From Bacteroidetes bacterium UBA7688 (GTDB lineage: Bacteria; Bacteroidota; Bacteroidia; Chitinophagales; Chitinophagaceae), in assembly GCA_002482815.1 (NCBI GenBank), contig DLGS01000148.1, positions 1 through 21,870 of the forward strand: 21,870 bases of DNA. The letters are read 5' to 3'. The notes beneath the pieces were generated by a model, which searched no databases, was not told the DNA's origin, and worked only from the letters and a program-made list of their open reading frames with translations. Shown one piece after another: positions 6,465-14,799 of the stretch. Position 1 is the stretch's first letter. Each line of letters starts with the position of its first letter. The translations under genes and the position numbers were made by a program.

Positions 6465-7535
6465 ATGAGGAGTAAATTATTTTCTTGCTGTGTACTGACG
6501 AAAGGGAGCCAGCGGTCGCTGATTTGTGATTTACAAAGGAATAAATTTCATTTTATTCCCAATTCCCTTTATGAATTACTCGACTCTCCGGAAATCGATT
6601 TTGAGATATTAATAAATCAGGAAAAGGATGAAATAAATAAAATGATTTTGAAAGAGTATGAAGGTTTTTTGTTAGATAATGAGTTGCTATTTACTGATGA
6701 CAATTTGGATTTATTTCCACCATTAAATTTAAAATGGGAGTCTCCATTTACTATTCATAATGCAATTATTGAAATTGGCAGCCATTGTAGTTATTTAAAA
6801 GATTCAATTCAACAATTGGAGCAATTAGGTCTTCAGCAAGTGGAGATTCGTTTTTATGAAGGTGATATTGATTTATTAAAAGATGCAATTTCAATATTTA
6901 AAAATACCAATGTTAACGGGCTTGTTTTGTTTTTTAATAATTCCTGCAGTATCCTGAAAGAAGACTTAGAATTCCTTTTGAAAAATGAAAAAAGGATTGA
7001 AAGACTCTTTCTATATAATAACCAGAGTTGCGAGCAGAATTTCAGTTGTGCAGAAACAGAGGCAAGTGTTATTTACTTAGATAAAACAGAAATTTCAGCA
7101 CTCCATTGCGGTATTATTTCGTCCGAATATTTTGTTGTTAATATACCGGTCTTCACCGAATCCCAACACCTTAACACCTGCCTCAACCGCAAAATAGCTA
7201 TTGATGCCGATGGCCATATCAAAAATTGCCCCAGTATGGCCAAAAGCTATGGAAATATTAAAGATACTAAGCTAATTGATGTAATAAATAATCCAGAATT
7301 TCAGAAACTATGGCACATCAAAAAAGTTGAGATTACCAAATGTAAAGACTGCGAATTCCGTCATATATGTACCGATTGTCGGGCTTATATCGAAACTCCG
7401 GAAGACCAATATTCTGCTCCACTTAAATGTGGATATAATCCTTACACTTGTGAATGGGATGAGTGGAGTACAAACCTGTTCAAACAACAGGCGATAGAAT
7501 ATTATGGAATGCAACATCCTCATTCGAAACATTAA
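6465..7535 (+). CDS. gwsS: SPASM-domain peptide maturase (grasp-with-spasm system), no radical-SAM motif
   Basis: 356 aa; ATG one base after the preceding stop. The C-terminal SPASM domain is complete: C239-x15-C255 with G250-x4-C255, then C293-x2-C296-x5-C302-x2-C305, then C322 and C329, enough to hold two auxiliary iron-sulfur clusters. The middle (about 95-230) resembles a TIM-barrel-like radical-SAM core ('AIIEIGSHC', 'LEQLGLQQVEIRFYEGD' in the place of the usual GGEP strand). However, its cysteines (8, 9, 21, 108, 161, 189, 195, 215) never form CxxxCxxC, so S-adenosylmethionine cleavage is not expected. It probably helps the ATP-grasp enzyme recognise or modify the precursor. Its C-terminus ends 29 bases before the OmpA-like start. 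Confidence 0.86.
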   Translation: MRSKLFSCCVLTKGSQRSLICDLQRNKFHFIPNSLYELLDSPEIDFEILINQEKDEINKMILKEYEGFLLDNELLFTDDNLDLFPPLNLKWESPFTIHNAIIEIGSHCSYLKDSIQQLEQLGLQQVEIRFYEGDIDLLKDAISIFKNTNVNGLVLFFNNSCSILKEDLEFLLKNEKRIERLFLYNNQSCEQNFSCAETEASVIYLDKTEISALHCGIISSEYFVVNIPVFTESQHLNTCLNRKIAIDADGHIKNCPSMAKSYGNIKDTKLIDVINNPEFQKLWHIKKVEITKCKDCEFRHICTDCRAYIETPEDQYSAPLKCGYNPYTCEWDEWSTNLFKQQAIEYYGMQHPHSKH

Positions 7536-7563
7536 ACCAAAAAATATTAAAAATATACAGTCT

Positions 7564-8814
7564 ATGCTCCTGTTCAAAACATCAAATCTATATTTTTTAT
7601 TTGTGTGGCTATTTTGCTCACTTGTAACCAATCCTGCCTATTCGCAAGCCGATTCACTACTCAGGAAAGTAAGCTGCGATTGCGACAGTGCCGTTAAGAT
7701 TGATATTTTCAGGAAATATACCTATGGTTTTACCAAAGCTCCTGAAGGCTTTGGCAAAATCATGGAAATAAAGGCCAGGGCGAACACTGTCAAAACTGCA
7801 TTTGAGGAGGAACACCACAGCGCATGGTACTTCCTCGACATAAAAGCTATCGAAGGAGAACTGGTTTTTGAAATCACCCCAAAGGATAAAACCAATGATT
7901 ACGATTTTCTTTTATACTCTTATAAAGATTCTGCTACCTGCGCCTCTATTTTAGCTGAAAAATTAAAACCCATCAGGGGAAACCTGAGTAGAAATGATAC
8001 CAACAACCTGGGTATAACAGGCCTTTCAGGAAATGTAAAAAATGAATTTAACGGAAAGGGAATTGGCGCACAATTTTCCAAATCCATTCAGGTGAAAAAG
8101 GGAGATAAATTTATCCTTGTCCTTGATAATGTATATGAGGGTGGACAAGGTCATAAAATCTCCTTTAGTTTTTTGAAGGAGGTATTGATTAGCGGACAAG
8201 TGCAGGACGAAGAAGGAAAACCTCTGGTGGCGGAAGTTATAGTCTACGACAACAAGGGTTTAGAGGTAGAGAAGACGAATAGCAATTCCAAAGGAAATTA
8301 TGAAATGAAACCCAAGCTAAATGAGAACGTCGATTACAGTCTGACATTTACAGCTGACAATTCTTTTGTTGCTTCTGAAATCATCAATACAAACAAACTA
8401 AAGGACGCTAACACTTTTGCCAATATTAAAACAGTATTGCCCAAACTTAAAAAGGGTAGTAAGTATAAAGTCGGCAACCTGAACTTCTTTGGGGATGAAG
8501 CAAGGCTGATTCCCCGCTCTAAGTCTTCACTTGAATCATTATATCATTTAATGAAGAAAAATAAAGAATTGAAAATTCAAATCGAAGGTCATGTAAACGG
8601 CGCCGGTAGCAAATCCTCCTCTGTTTACAAACAAAAGCTCTCCGACGACAGAGCAGAAGTTGTATACAATTATCTTGTAGATAGAGGCATAAATAAAGAA
8701 AGGCTAAGCAAAATAGGATATGCTGATTTGTATATGCTCTTCCCCAAAGCCCAAAATGATTATGAAATGGAAACAAACAGAAGAGTAGAAATAAAAGTGA
8801 TTTCATTGGACTAG
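7564..8814 (+). CDS. OmpA-like envelope protein with N-terminal PPC-like domain
   Basis: 416 aa from the ATG at 7564; an upstream ATG at 7504 overlaps the SPASM gene and would spoil the signal peptide, which otherwise ends 'NPAYSQA'. Residues about 35-205 form a beta-sandwich seen in Bacteroidota OmpA-like proteins ('WYFLDIKAIEGELVFEI', 'YDFLLYSYKD', 'KKGDKFILVLDNVY'). Residues about 208-280 are a carboxypeptidase-regulatory-like strand domain ('ISGQVQDEEGKPLVAEVIVYD'). The rest is an OmpA C-terminal peptidoglycan-binding domain ('IQIEGHVNGAGS', 'LSDDRAEVVYNYLVDRGI', 'NRRVEIKVI'). It would sit in the outer membrane or periplasm bound to the cell wall. It precedes the exporter by 48 bases and may support export or surface placement of the peptide; this is inference. 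Confidence 0.82.
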   Translation: MLLFKTSNLYFLFVWLFCSLVTNPAYSQADSLLRKVSCDCDSAVKIDIFRKYTYGFTKAPEGFGKIMEIKARANTVKTAFEEEHHSAWYFLDIKAIEGELVFEITPKDKTNDYDFLLYSYKDSATCASILAEKLKPIRGNLSRNDTNNLGITGLSGNVKNEFNGKGIGAQFSKSIQVKKGDKFILVLDNVYEGGQGHKISFSFLKEVLISGQVQDEEGKPLVAEVIVYDNKGLEVEKTNSNSKGNYEMKPKLNENVDYSLTFTADNSFVASEIINTNKLKDANTFANIKTVLPKLKKGSKYKVGNLNFFGDEARLIPRSKSSLESLYHLMKKNKELKIQIEGHVNGAGSKSSSVYKQKLSDDRAEVVYNYLVDRGINKERLSKIGYADLYMLFPKAQNDYEMETNRRVEIKVISLD

Positions 8815-8862
8815 TTAGTCTTCAATTTGTAAAACTACACTTCCCAATTAAACTACTTTTAC

Positions 8863-11091
8863 TTGCTCAAATTCCCCCACGACATTCAGCCGAACATAAT
8901 GGATTGCGGAGCGACCTGCTTGCGAATTATCGCAAGATATTATGGCCGTAGTATTCCAATCTCTTTTCTCAGGCAACGAAGTCACACTGGGCGTGAGGGA
9001 GCAAGCCTATTGGGTATCTCGAAGGCAGCAGAGGAAATTGGCTTTCGGACAATGGCCGTCAAAATCAATTTTGAAAAGCTGCAAAATGATGCTCCATTAC
9101 CACTTATCGCACATTGGAACCAAAACCATTTTATAGTCGTTTACAAAATCAGCAAGACAAAAGTTTATGTTTCTGATCCGGGCAACGGTTTGCTTACTTA
9201 TACCCACGAAGAATTTTTAAAGCGTTGGATAAATAATGCAGCCAATAAACAAACGGAAGAAGGCATTTGCTTGCTATTTGAAACCACACCAGCATTTGCT
9301 GAAGTGGATATTCCCGATGCGAAAGAAGACAAAATAGACACTAAAGCCTTCTTGCTGCATTATATTAAGCCGCATCAAAAACTGATGTTGCAGATTTTGT
9401 TGGGTTTGGTAGTTGGTAGTTTGTTGCAATTGGCTGTACCTTTTCTTACCCAAAATATTGTTGACACAGGCATCTACAAAAAAGACCTCAACTTTATCTG
9501 GCTGGTACTGGCAGCCCAATTGATGCTCACCATCGGGCAAATGGTGCTGGAGCTGATGCGAAGCTGGATGATGCTCCACGTAAGCAGTCGCATAAATATC
9601 TCTTTGATTTCAGACTTCTTTATTAAGTTGATGAAGATGCCCATTCGTTATTTCGATACTAAATTGTCCGGCGATTTAATGCAGCGCATACAAGACCATC
9701 ACCGCATCGAAAATTTTTTGACCAGCACTTCATTGAATGCCTTGTTTTCTCTGTTCACGCTCTTTTTGTATGGCTTTGTATTGGCTTATTACAACCTCAC
9801 CTTGTTTGGCATTTTTCTTTTTGGGAGTAGTTTATACATTGCTTGGATACTATTTTTTCTGAAACGCAGAGAAAAGCTAGACTACAAAAGATTCCAACAA
9901 GCAGGGGAAACGAATAGCAAAGTGATGGAACTCATCAACGGTATGCAGGAAATAAAGTTGCACAATGCCGAGCAGCAAAAACGTTGGGGATGGGAGCGTA
10001 TTCAGGTTAAATTGTATCGTATCAGTTTACAATCTTTAACACTGGAGCAAACACAGGCTATTGGTTCAAAAATCATCAATGAAGTTAAAAATATTTTCAC
10101 CACCGTTGTTGCTGCAAAGCTGGTGATTGATGGTCAATTAACCTTGGGAATGATGCTGTCTATTTCTTACATCATTGGCCAATTGAATAGTCCTGTATTG
10201 CAATTGGTTGGCGTTATTAAAGCTTGGCAGGATGCCCGCATCAGCTTGGATAGGCTCACAGAAATTCACCAAAAAGAAGAAGAAAACAATCTGAACAAAA
10301 GCCATCAAAAGGGGAATGAGCTGGTACACAATCTTTTTTTACCCATTCCCGATACACACAATATTTTGCTGGAGAAAGTCTCCTTCAAATACGATGAACT
10401 TTCTGCTGAAGTATTGAAAGAAATTAATCTAAGTATCCCATCGGGCAAAGTAACCGCCATAGTGGGCAGTAGCGGAAGCGGTAAAACAACCTTGCTCAAA
10501 TTGTTGATGCGTTTCTACGAACCTAGTACAGGAAACATATTTGTAGAGCGAACCAATCTAGACCAAACCGATATGCAGGACTGGCGACAATGCTGTGGTG
10601 TGGTGATGCAGGAAGGATTTATTTTTAATGATACTATTGCTGGTAATATTGCTGTGGGTGAAGATGTACCCGATTGGGACAAGCTTAATCACGCCGCCTC
10701 AGTAGCAAATATCAAATCCTTTGTAGATAGTTTACCACTAGCTTTCAACACGAAAATCGGTCAAGAAGGAATTGGCATTAGCACTGGTCAAAAGCAACGA
10801 CTATTGATAGCAAGAGCAGTCTATAAAAATCCGGACATTCTGTTTTTCGATGAAGCCACTTCTGCACTTGATGCCAATAATGAAAAAGAAATAATGGCAC
10901 ACCTCAAAGAATTTTACGAAGGCAAAACGGTTGTGGTGATTGCACATCGCTTAAGCACGGTAAAAGATGCCGACCAGATTGTGGTTTTAGATAGCGGCAA
11001 AATTGTAGAAGAAGGTAATCACGAAAGTCTTGTATCACAAAAGGGATATTATTACGGATTGGTGAAAAATCAGCTGGAATTCGGGAATTAG
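8863..11091 (+). CDS. Peptidase-C39 bacteriocin-type ABC transporter
   Basis: 742 aa. Residues 1-130 are a C39 peptidase with Q9, catalytic C15 ('MDCGATCL'), H89 ('NQNHFIVV') and D105 ('VSDPGNG'). About six membrane segments follow (170-450). The ATPase has Walker A GSSGSGKT (535-542), signature ISTGQ (639-643, in place of LSGGQ), Walker B ILFFDE (659-664) and the switch H695. It should cleave the precursor after Gly-Gly and export the core across the inner membrane. The start is a TTG at 8863: no ATG or GTG lies between it and the upstream in-frame stop at 8830, and the N-terminus fits the family. HlyD follows 75 bases downstream. Confidence 0.93.
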   Translation: MLKFPHDIQPNIMDCGATCLRIIARYYGRSIPISFLRQRSHTGREGASLLGISKAAEEIGFRTMAVKINFEKLQNDAPLPLIAHWNQNHFIVVYKISKTKVYVSDPGNGLLTYTHEEFLKRWINNAANKQTEEGICLLFETTPAFAEVDIPDAKEDKIDTKAFLLHYIKPHQKLMLQILLGLVVGSLLQLAVPFLTQNIVDTGIYKKDLNFIWLVLAAQLMLTIGQMVLELMRSWMMLHVSSRINISLISDFFIKLMKMPIRYFDTKLSGDLMQRIQDHHRIENFLTSTSLNALFSLFTLFLYGFVLAYYNLTLFGIFLFGSSLYIAWILFFLKRREKLDYKRFQQAGETNSKVMELINGMQEIKLHNAEQQKRWGWERIQVKLYRISLQSLTLEQTQAIGSKIINEVKNIFTTVVAAKLVIDGQLTLGMMLSISYIIGQLNSPVLQLVGVIKAWQDARISLDRLTEIHQKEEENNLNKSHQKGNELVHNLFLPIPDTHNILLEKVSFKYDELSAEVLKEINLSIPSGKVTAIVGSSGSGKTTLLKLLMRFYEPSTGNIFVERTNLDQTDMQDWRQCCGVVMQEGFIFNDTIAGNIAVGEDVPDWDKLNHAASVANIKSFVDSLPLAFNTKIGQEGIGISTGQKQRLLIARAVYKNPDILFFDEATSALDANNEKEIMAHLKEFYEGKTVVVIAHRLSTVKDADQIVVLDSGKIVEEGNHESLVSQKGYYYGLVKNQLEFGN

Positions 11092-11118
11092 AATAAGTGA
11101 ACATTAAAAGTTAAAAAC

Positions 11119-11148
11119 CTTTGCGCCGCTGCTTCTTTGCGCCGTTGC
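11119..11148. repeat. Tandem imperfect 14-base GC-rich repeat
   Basis: CTTTGCGCCGCTGC (11119-11132) and CTTTGCGCCGTTGC (11135-11148) differ at one base and are spaced by TT, followed by GTGAAA. It lies in the 75-base gap between exporter and HlyD genes. The composition is much richer in G+C than its surroundings and resembles 'CTTTGCG' intergenic repeats common in environmental bacterial genomes. Confidence 0.65.
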
Positions 11149-11166
11149 GTGAAATAAATAGAGTAA

Positions 11167-12531
11167 ATGCCCAACAAAGAATTTGAAATACAAGCTGAAG
11201 AATTGGTCTCCGTAAGAAGGGATGAATTGAGAGCACCCGAGGCCAATGAAATGCTGGAGCGCACACCCACCTGGTTGTTGCGATGGGGTGTGCTGTCTAT
11301 AATGATTGTGTTCGGCATCATCATACTAATAAGCGTGATGGTTAAATATTCCGACACACTTGAAGGTTCAGCTGTCATCACCACTGACCCATTGCCTATT
11401 AAATTAAAATCCGTTTCGGGAGGAAGAATTACACAGCTATTTGTTGCAGATGGTGAAATGGTGAATCAATATTCCTCTATTGCTGAAATAGAAAACCCAA
11501 CTGGTTATGCCAATATTCTTCATCTGCAAAATACCATTGACAGTATCAAAGCCTTTCTAAAAACGAATAATGAAACCGCTTTGGAAGAATTAGTCAATAA
11601 TCCATTGCAATCGCTCGGCGATGCGCAAAACTTTTACAACCAGCTTTTGCAACAATTAAGTGCAAGAGCATTACTACATAAGGAAAAACTCTACAACAAA
11701 CGCACCCAAAATCTCCAACAACAAATCAGCAACCTGCAGTCAATATCCAGCATCAGCAGGCAGGAAAGAGCGATGATTGAAGAAGAGTTGAAACAATCAG
11801 ATGATCTTTTTAAAGCCAATGAACAATTGTATGAGGATCGGGTAATTTCTAAGCAGGAATATTATGATGGAGCTGCAAAATTGCGCTCAAAGAAATTACA
11901 ATTAGAACAACAAAAAAGAAGTGGCATCCAAAACAATATCAGCAGCAACGACAATAACAAACAGATGCTCGAAATACAATATGAACATGAAGAAAAAAAA
12001 CGTGGATTAACGGTAGGTGTTCAGGAAGCCTTGCGCAACATCAGTAATTATATTCAAACCTGGAAGCAGCGCTATTTAATTGTTGCTCCTTACAATGGTA
12101 CTATACAATATCTGCGTCCTTTGCAGATGAACGAACCAACCAATACCGGTGAAGAATTGTTTACTGTTGTGCCGGAGCAAAGTAAATATTTAGGTGTGAC
12201 GATGGTACCTGCCAATGGTATTGGGAAAGTTGAAACCGGGCAAAATGTTCATCTGCTTTTAGACAATTTCCCTTACAACGAATTTGGTTTCCTGGAAGGT
12301 AAAATCATCAAGCGCAGCACCCTGCCTGAGCTTACAAAGGGCAATGACGGCGGTCAAGCCCAGCAAGGAGCAATGTACCGCATCTATGTACAATTGCCCG
12401 ACACACTCATTACCACTTACCACAAGAAAATTCCCTTCAATCCTGAGATGACAGCCACGGCACGCATCATCACCAAAGACCGAAACCTATTGCAAAGACT
12501 GTTGGCCGGTGTGGCCAGGCTGGATAAGTAA
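11167..12531 (+). CDS. HlyD-family periplasmic adaptor (membrane fusion protein)
   Basis: 454 aa. A short cytoplasmic tail is followed by one membrane segment (about 37-58). Next comes a lipoyl/barrel-sandwich half ('PIKLKSVSGGRITQLFVADGEMV'), long coiled coils rich in Gln/Leu (about 150-300), the second half-motif ('YLIVAPYNGTIQYLRPLQMNE') and a beta-barrel C-terminus with 'IGKVETGQNVHLLLDNFPYNEFG'. This is the HlyD/bacteriocin-secretion adaptor that works with C39 ABC exporters and bridges to an outer-membrane channel. The ATG at 11167 gives the usual N-terminus. It is the last gene of the operon, followed by a palindromic terminator; no TolC homologue is present in the window. Confidence 0.93.
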   Translation: MPNKEFEIQAEELVSVRRDELRAPEANEMLERTPTWLLRWGVLSIMIVFGIIILISVMVKYSDTLEGSAVITTDPLPIKLKSVSGGRITQLFVADGEMVNQYSSIAEIENPTGYANILHLQNTIDSIKAFLKTNNETALEELVNNPLQSLGDAQNFYNQLLQQLSARALLHKEKLYNKRTQNLQQQISNLQSISSISRQERAMIEEELKQSDDLFKANEQLYEDRVISKQEYYDGAAKLRSKKLQLEQQKRSGIQNNISSNDNNKQMLEIQYEHEEKKRGLTVGVQEALRNISNYIQTWKQRYLIVAPYNGTIQYLRPLQMNEPTNTGEELFTVVPEQSKYLGVTMVPANGIGKVETGQNVHLLLDNFPYNEFGFLEGKIIKRSTLPELTKGNDGGQAQQGAMYRIYVQLPDTLITTYHKKIPFNPEMTATARIITKDRNLLQRLLAGVARLDK

Positions 12532-12577
12532 GTGTCAAATCAAATCTCCAAGCTCATCACCTCCCGTACGGAGGACA

Positions 12578-12601
12578 GCAATGTGCCACAGGTGCAGGAT
12601 A
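12578..12601. repeat. Short interspersed repeat, copy 1
   Basis: 24 bases matching copy 2 at 14524-14547 with two mismatches; the shared core is CAGGTGCAGGATA. In the frame continuing from HlyD it encodes NVPQVQD. Confidence 0.55.
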
Positions 12602-12642
12602 ATACTAATTGAAAAATATACTTACCGATAATGCAAGTAAAC

Positions 12643-12665
12643 CGTGGAAATTTCCACGATTTTTT
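12643..12665 (+). terminator. Terminator of the export operon
   Basis: The perfect 16-base palindrome CGTGGAAATTTCCACG (12643-12658) is followed by A and T6. It lies 112 bases after the HlyD stop and probably ends the RiPP operon transcript. The loop is tight (the stem must open by at least three or four bases at the tip). Confidence 0.65.
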
Positions 12666-13035
12666 ACCAGTTGTTTGAAACTGAAGCGCTTTCTGAATAT
12701 GTTTAAACACTATAAACCAAACAGAACCTTACATGAAAGAAATATCAACGCTTTGTGCTTTCACTTTTAGTAAAACCGGGGCAGCCAATTGGCACGATAT
12801 GACTATCGTCAGCATCTTATCGGGAGTTTCCACTTGTAATTATAAATAATGAAACTGCACATATTCTTGTCAATCTATCATGTCATTTTGTGATGTGCAG
12901 CAATTCATGTGCTGTGAGTTTTTGCCTTTTCGCAACATTCATATTTTAAATAAATACAATTAATAAAAGCCCTCCTTAAAATATTAAAATTAAAAAGTAA
13001 ACAAAATAATTTTTAAACTAAAACCAAATAATTTT

Positions 13036-14439
13036 ATGAAAAAATATCTTTTATCCGTTCTGTTAGTGTTTACAACAATTTTCAGCTATGCTGATGATGG
13101 ATTCGGTGAGGGCACATCAGGTTGTATTTCCTATAATGCACAAACCAACAGACTAACACTAAAAGCAACTTATGAATACTACTCTGATTGGTTAACATGG
13201 GTAAGCGGCTCTAATACATTTGCATATGTAAAACCGCTAGGGTCATCTATTTTTGTTGGACCATTTCCGAGCACTAGCTGTAGTCCCTACACTTGCGAAT
13301 ATGACATCTCATCCTTAATTGGAACAATAACACTGCCTGGTTGTTATGATTTTTTTATAGTTACAGATAAAACTGCTCCGGGATATATTCCTAAAACAAA
13401 CGGAAATCCATTTGTTGGAACAGATTGGGACGTATTGACCTCTAGTGGATGGACCAGATTTGAGACCTCTGATTACGTACCATTTGGAGTACCTGGAGCT
13501 GCAATTCAAAATGGATGTGATTGCCCGGAGGATTCTGACCCGCTAACGGCCGTTCCTTGCGACGCATCTTTTGATTTCACTATGTCATATTTTACACCTG
13601 ATCCTCCTCCATTTACTCCTAAACTACATTATGGTGATATTCTTGCTCACAACTTTATTCCGGATGCAACCTACACCTATGATTATGGAAATGGTAATAT
13701 TACAGGGTCTCCAATCAGTAGTAATTATTCTCCTGGTAATTATACAGTTTGCTTAAAGGCCGAAAGAATTAACGGTGAAGAATGTCAAACTTGTATGGAT
13801 ATTTGTGTTGCAGATGATGTTGTAACAAGAGATAATACAGGTGCATTTCCGGCTTCCTGTGATTTAGAATTTAAATTTGTTGCTACTTATTCACCTAGCC
13901 TGATTCCATTTACACCACCTACAGTACGTGGTGATATTTTTGTAACATCGTGGCATCCTGGGTCTACCTATCTTTATGATTTTGGAAATGGCACAACTTC
14001 AAGTGGCCCTATTTCGTGTTTTTATCCTACAGCAGGTATATATAAAGTATGTGTAACGGAGACTTTCGGTCATCCTGGAACAACCTGTAAAACATGTATG
14101 GACATTTGTGTCGGTGCTACACAAATCATTGTGCCTTTTGCCAAAAAAACTGATGGTAATGATTTTATTAGCAGTAAGGGCGATAATCAAATCAGTATCT
14201 ACCCAAATCCTGCCTCTTCCAAAACAGAGTTGAAAATTGGCATGTCAAAACAGGAAAATGTTTCAGTTCAGGTTATTGATATGACCGGTAAAAAAGTTGC
14301 AGATATTTTCAACGGCACGATGAATGAGGGAAGCCAAACCCTTACCATCAACACCGAAAACCTGGCATCTGGTCTTTACCAGGTAAAGATGATGATCGGC
14401 AATAAAGTAACAACACAAAAATTATCCGTTGTGAAATAG
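13036..14439 (+). CDS. Secreted Cys-rich PKD-like repeat protein with T9SS sorting domain
   Basis: 467 aa. The signal peptide is MKKYLLSVLLVFTTIFSYA. The N-terminal domain (20-170) contains several cysteines and Trp/Tyr-rich strands and is not recognised. Two tandem PKD-like repeats follow, C175-V258 and C275-V359. Each has an FTP-rich strand, a 'Y-x-Y-D-[YF]-G-N-G' turn, an S-P-G/T-A-G-x-Y-x-V-C strand, and a terminal C-x2-C-M-D-I-C signature. Residues about 385-467 are a type A T9SS sorting domain ('ISIYPNPASS', 'SGLYQVKM'). It should be surface-attached or released. The same Cys repeat recurs once in the T9SS protein at 19137. A strong terminator follows. Confidence 0.87.
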   Translation: MKKYLLSVLLVFTTIFSYADDGFGEGTSGCISYNAQTNRLTLKATYEYYSDWLTWVSGSNTFAYVKPLGSSIFVGPFPSTSCSPYTCEYDISSLIGTITLPGCYDFFIVTDKTAPGYIPKTNGNPFVGTDWDVLTSSGWTRFETSDYVPFGVPGAAIQNGCDCPEDSDPLTAVPCDASFDFTMSYFTPDPPPFTPKLHYGDILAHNFIPDATYTYDYGNGNITGSPISSNYSPGNYTVCLKAERINGEECQTCMDICVADDVVTRDNTGAFPASCDLEFKFVATYSPSLIPFTPPTVRGDIFVTSWHPGSTYLYDFGNGTTSSGPISCFYPTAGIYKVCVTETFGHPGTTCKTCMDICVGATQIIVPFAKKTDGNDFISSKGDNQISIYPNPASSKTELKIGMSKQENVSVQVIDMTGKKVADIFNGTMNEGSQTLTINTENLASGLYQVKMMIGNKVTTQKLSVVK

Positions 14440-14458
14440 TGTTCAAAGCAGTTTATTT

Positions 14459-14491
14459 AAAAAAAGCCCGGCCATTTGGCCGGGCTTTTTT
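14459..14491 (+). terminator. Strong Rho-independent terminator
   Basis: AAAAAGCCCGGCC (14461-14473), loop ATTT, GGCCGGGCTTTTT (14478-14490) followed by more T. It ends the preceding T9SS cargo gene and is symmetric enough to act on both strands. Confidence 0.92.
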
Positions 14492-14523
14492 CATAATGAT
14501 GTTTGGAAAGCCAATCAAATGTT

Positions 14524-14547
14524 GCAATGTACCGCAGGTGCAGGATA
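14524..14547. repeat. Short interspersed repeat, copy 2
   Basis: 22 of 24 bases match 12578-12601. It lies in a 26-codon open frame starting at the ATG at 14499 whose product contains NVPQVQDRIALPPG; that the frame is translated is doubtful. Confidence 0.55.
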
Positions 14548-14592
14548 GGATAGCGTTGCCGCCGGGTACTTTGTTTTAGCAATTTGAAATAT

Positions 14593-14619
14593 AAAAGCAG
14601 TAGGAAGGCTGCTTTTTTT
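14593..14619 (+). terminator. Orphan terminator
   Basis: AAAAGCAG (14593-14600), 8-base loop, CTGCTTTT (14609-14616) and further T. No gene lies directly upstream, so it is either a second terminator for the T9SS cargo or a leftover of a lost gene. Confidence 0.6.
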
Positions 14620-14730
14620 CTGTGTATCAAGCATACGAATAGTAAAATGAGAACCTCACTATTCTAACGCAGTGTTTGTTGTTATTGGATCATCTGATGG
14701 AGGAAACAAACAAGCATGGTTTTATCTGAA

Positions 14731-14767
14731 AAAAAAGCACTTCATACGAAGTGCTTTGTATTTTTTT
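14731..14767. terminator. Bidirectional terminator
   Basis: Stem AAGCACTTC (14735-14743), loop ATAC, GAAGTGCTT (14748-14756), with A-run left and T-run right. On the minus strand it lies just after the possible 46-aa gene (stop at 14800). It resembles the terminator at 1535. Confidence 0.7.
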
Positions 14768-14799
14768 GGAACAGCAATAAAAATTTATACGCCAAGGCA

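Larger units (their letters stand above)
12532..13035. other. Intergenic region after the export operon
   Basis: 504 bases with no supported gene. Immediately after the HlyD stop, the same frame stays open from a GTG at 12532 for 26 codons, ending in the peptide NVPQVQDNTN. It contains one copy of a 24-base repeat, a terminator at 12643, and an inverted repeat CTGCACAT (12855-12862) / ATGTGCAG (12893-12900). The last 90 bases before the next gene are strongly AT-rich and should hold its promoter; no clear -7 box was found. Confidence 0.55.

Noticed and set aside
6465..7200. Radical-SAM active site in the SPASM protein
   Set aside because: Checked all cysteines before residue 239; none has the CxxxCxxC spacing.
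7308..7631. Minus-strand frame of 107 codons across the SPASM/OmpA-like junction
   Set aside because: It is antisense to two well-supported coding regions and shows no domain.
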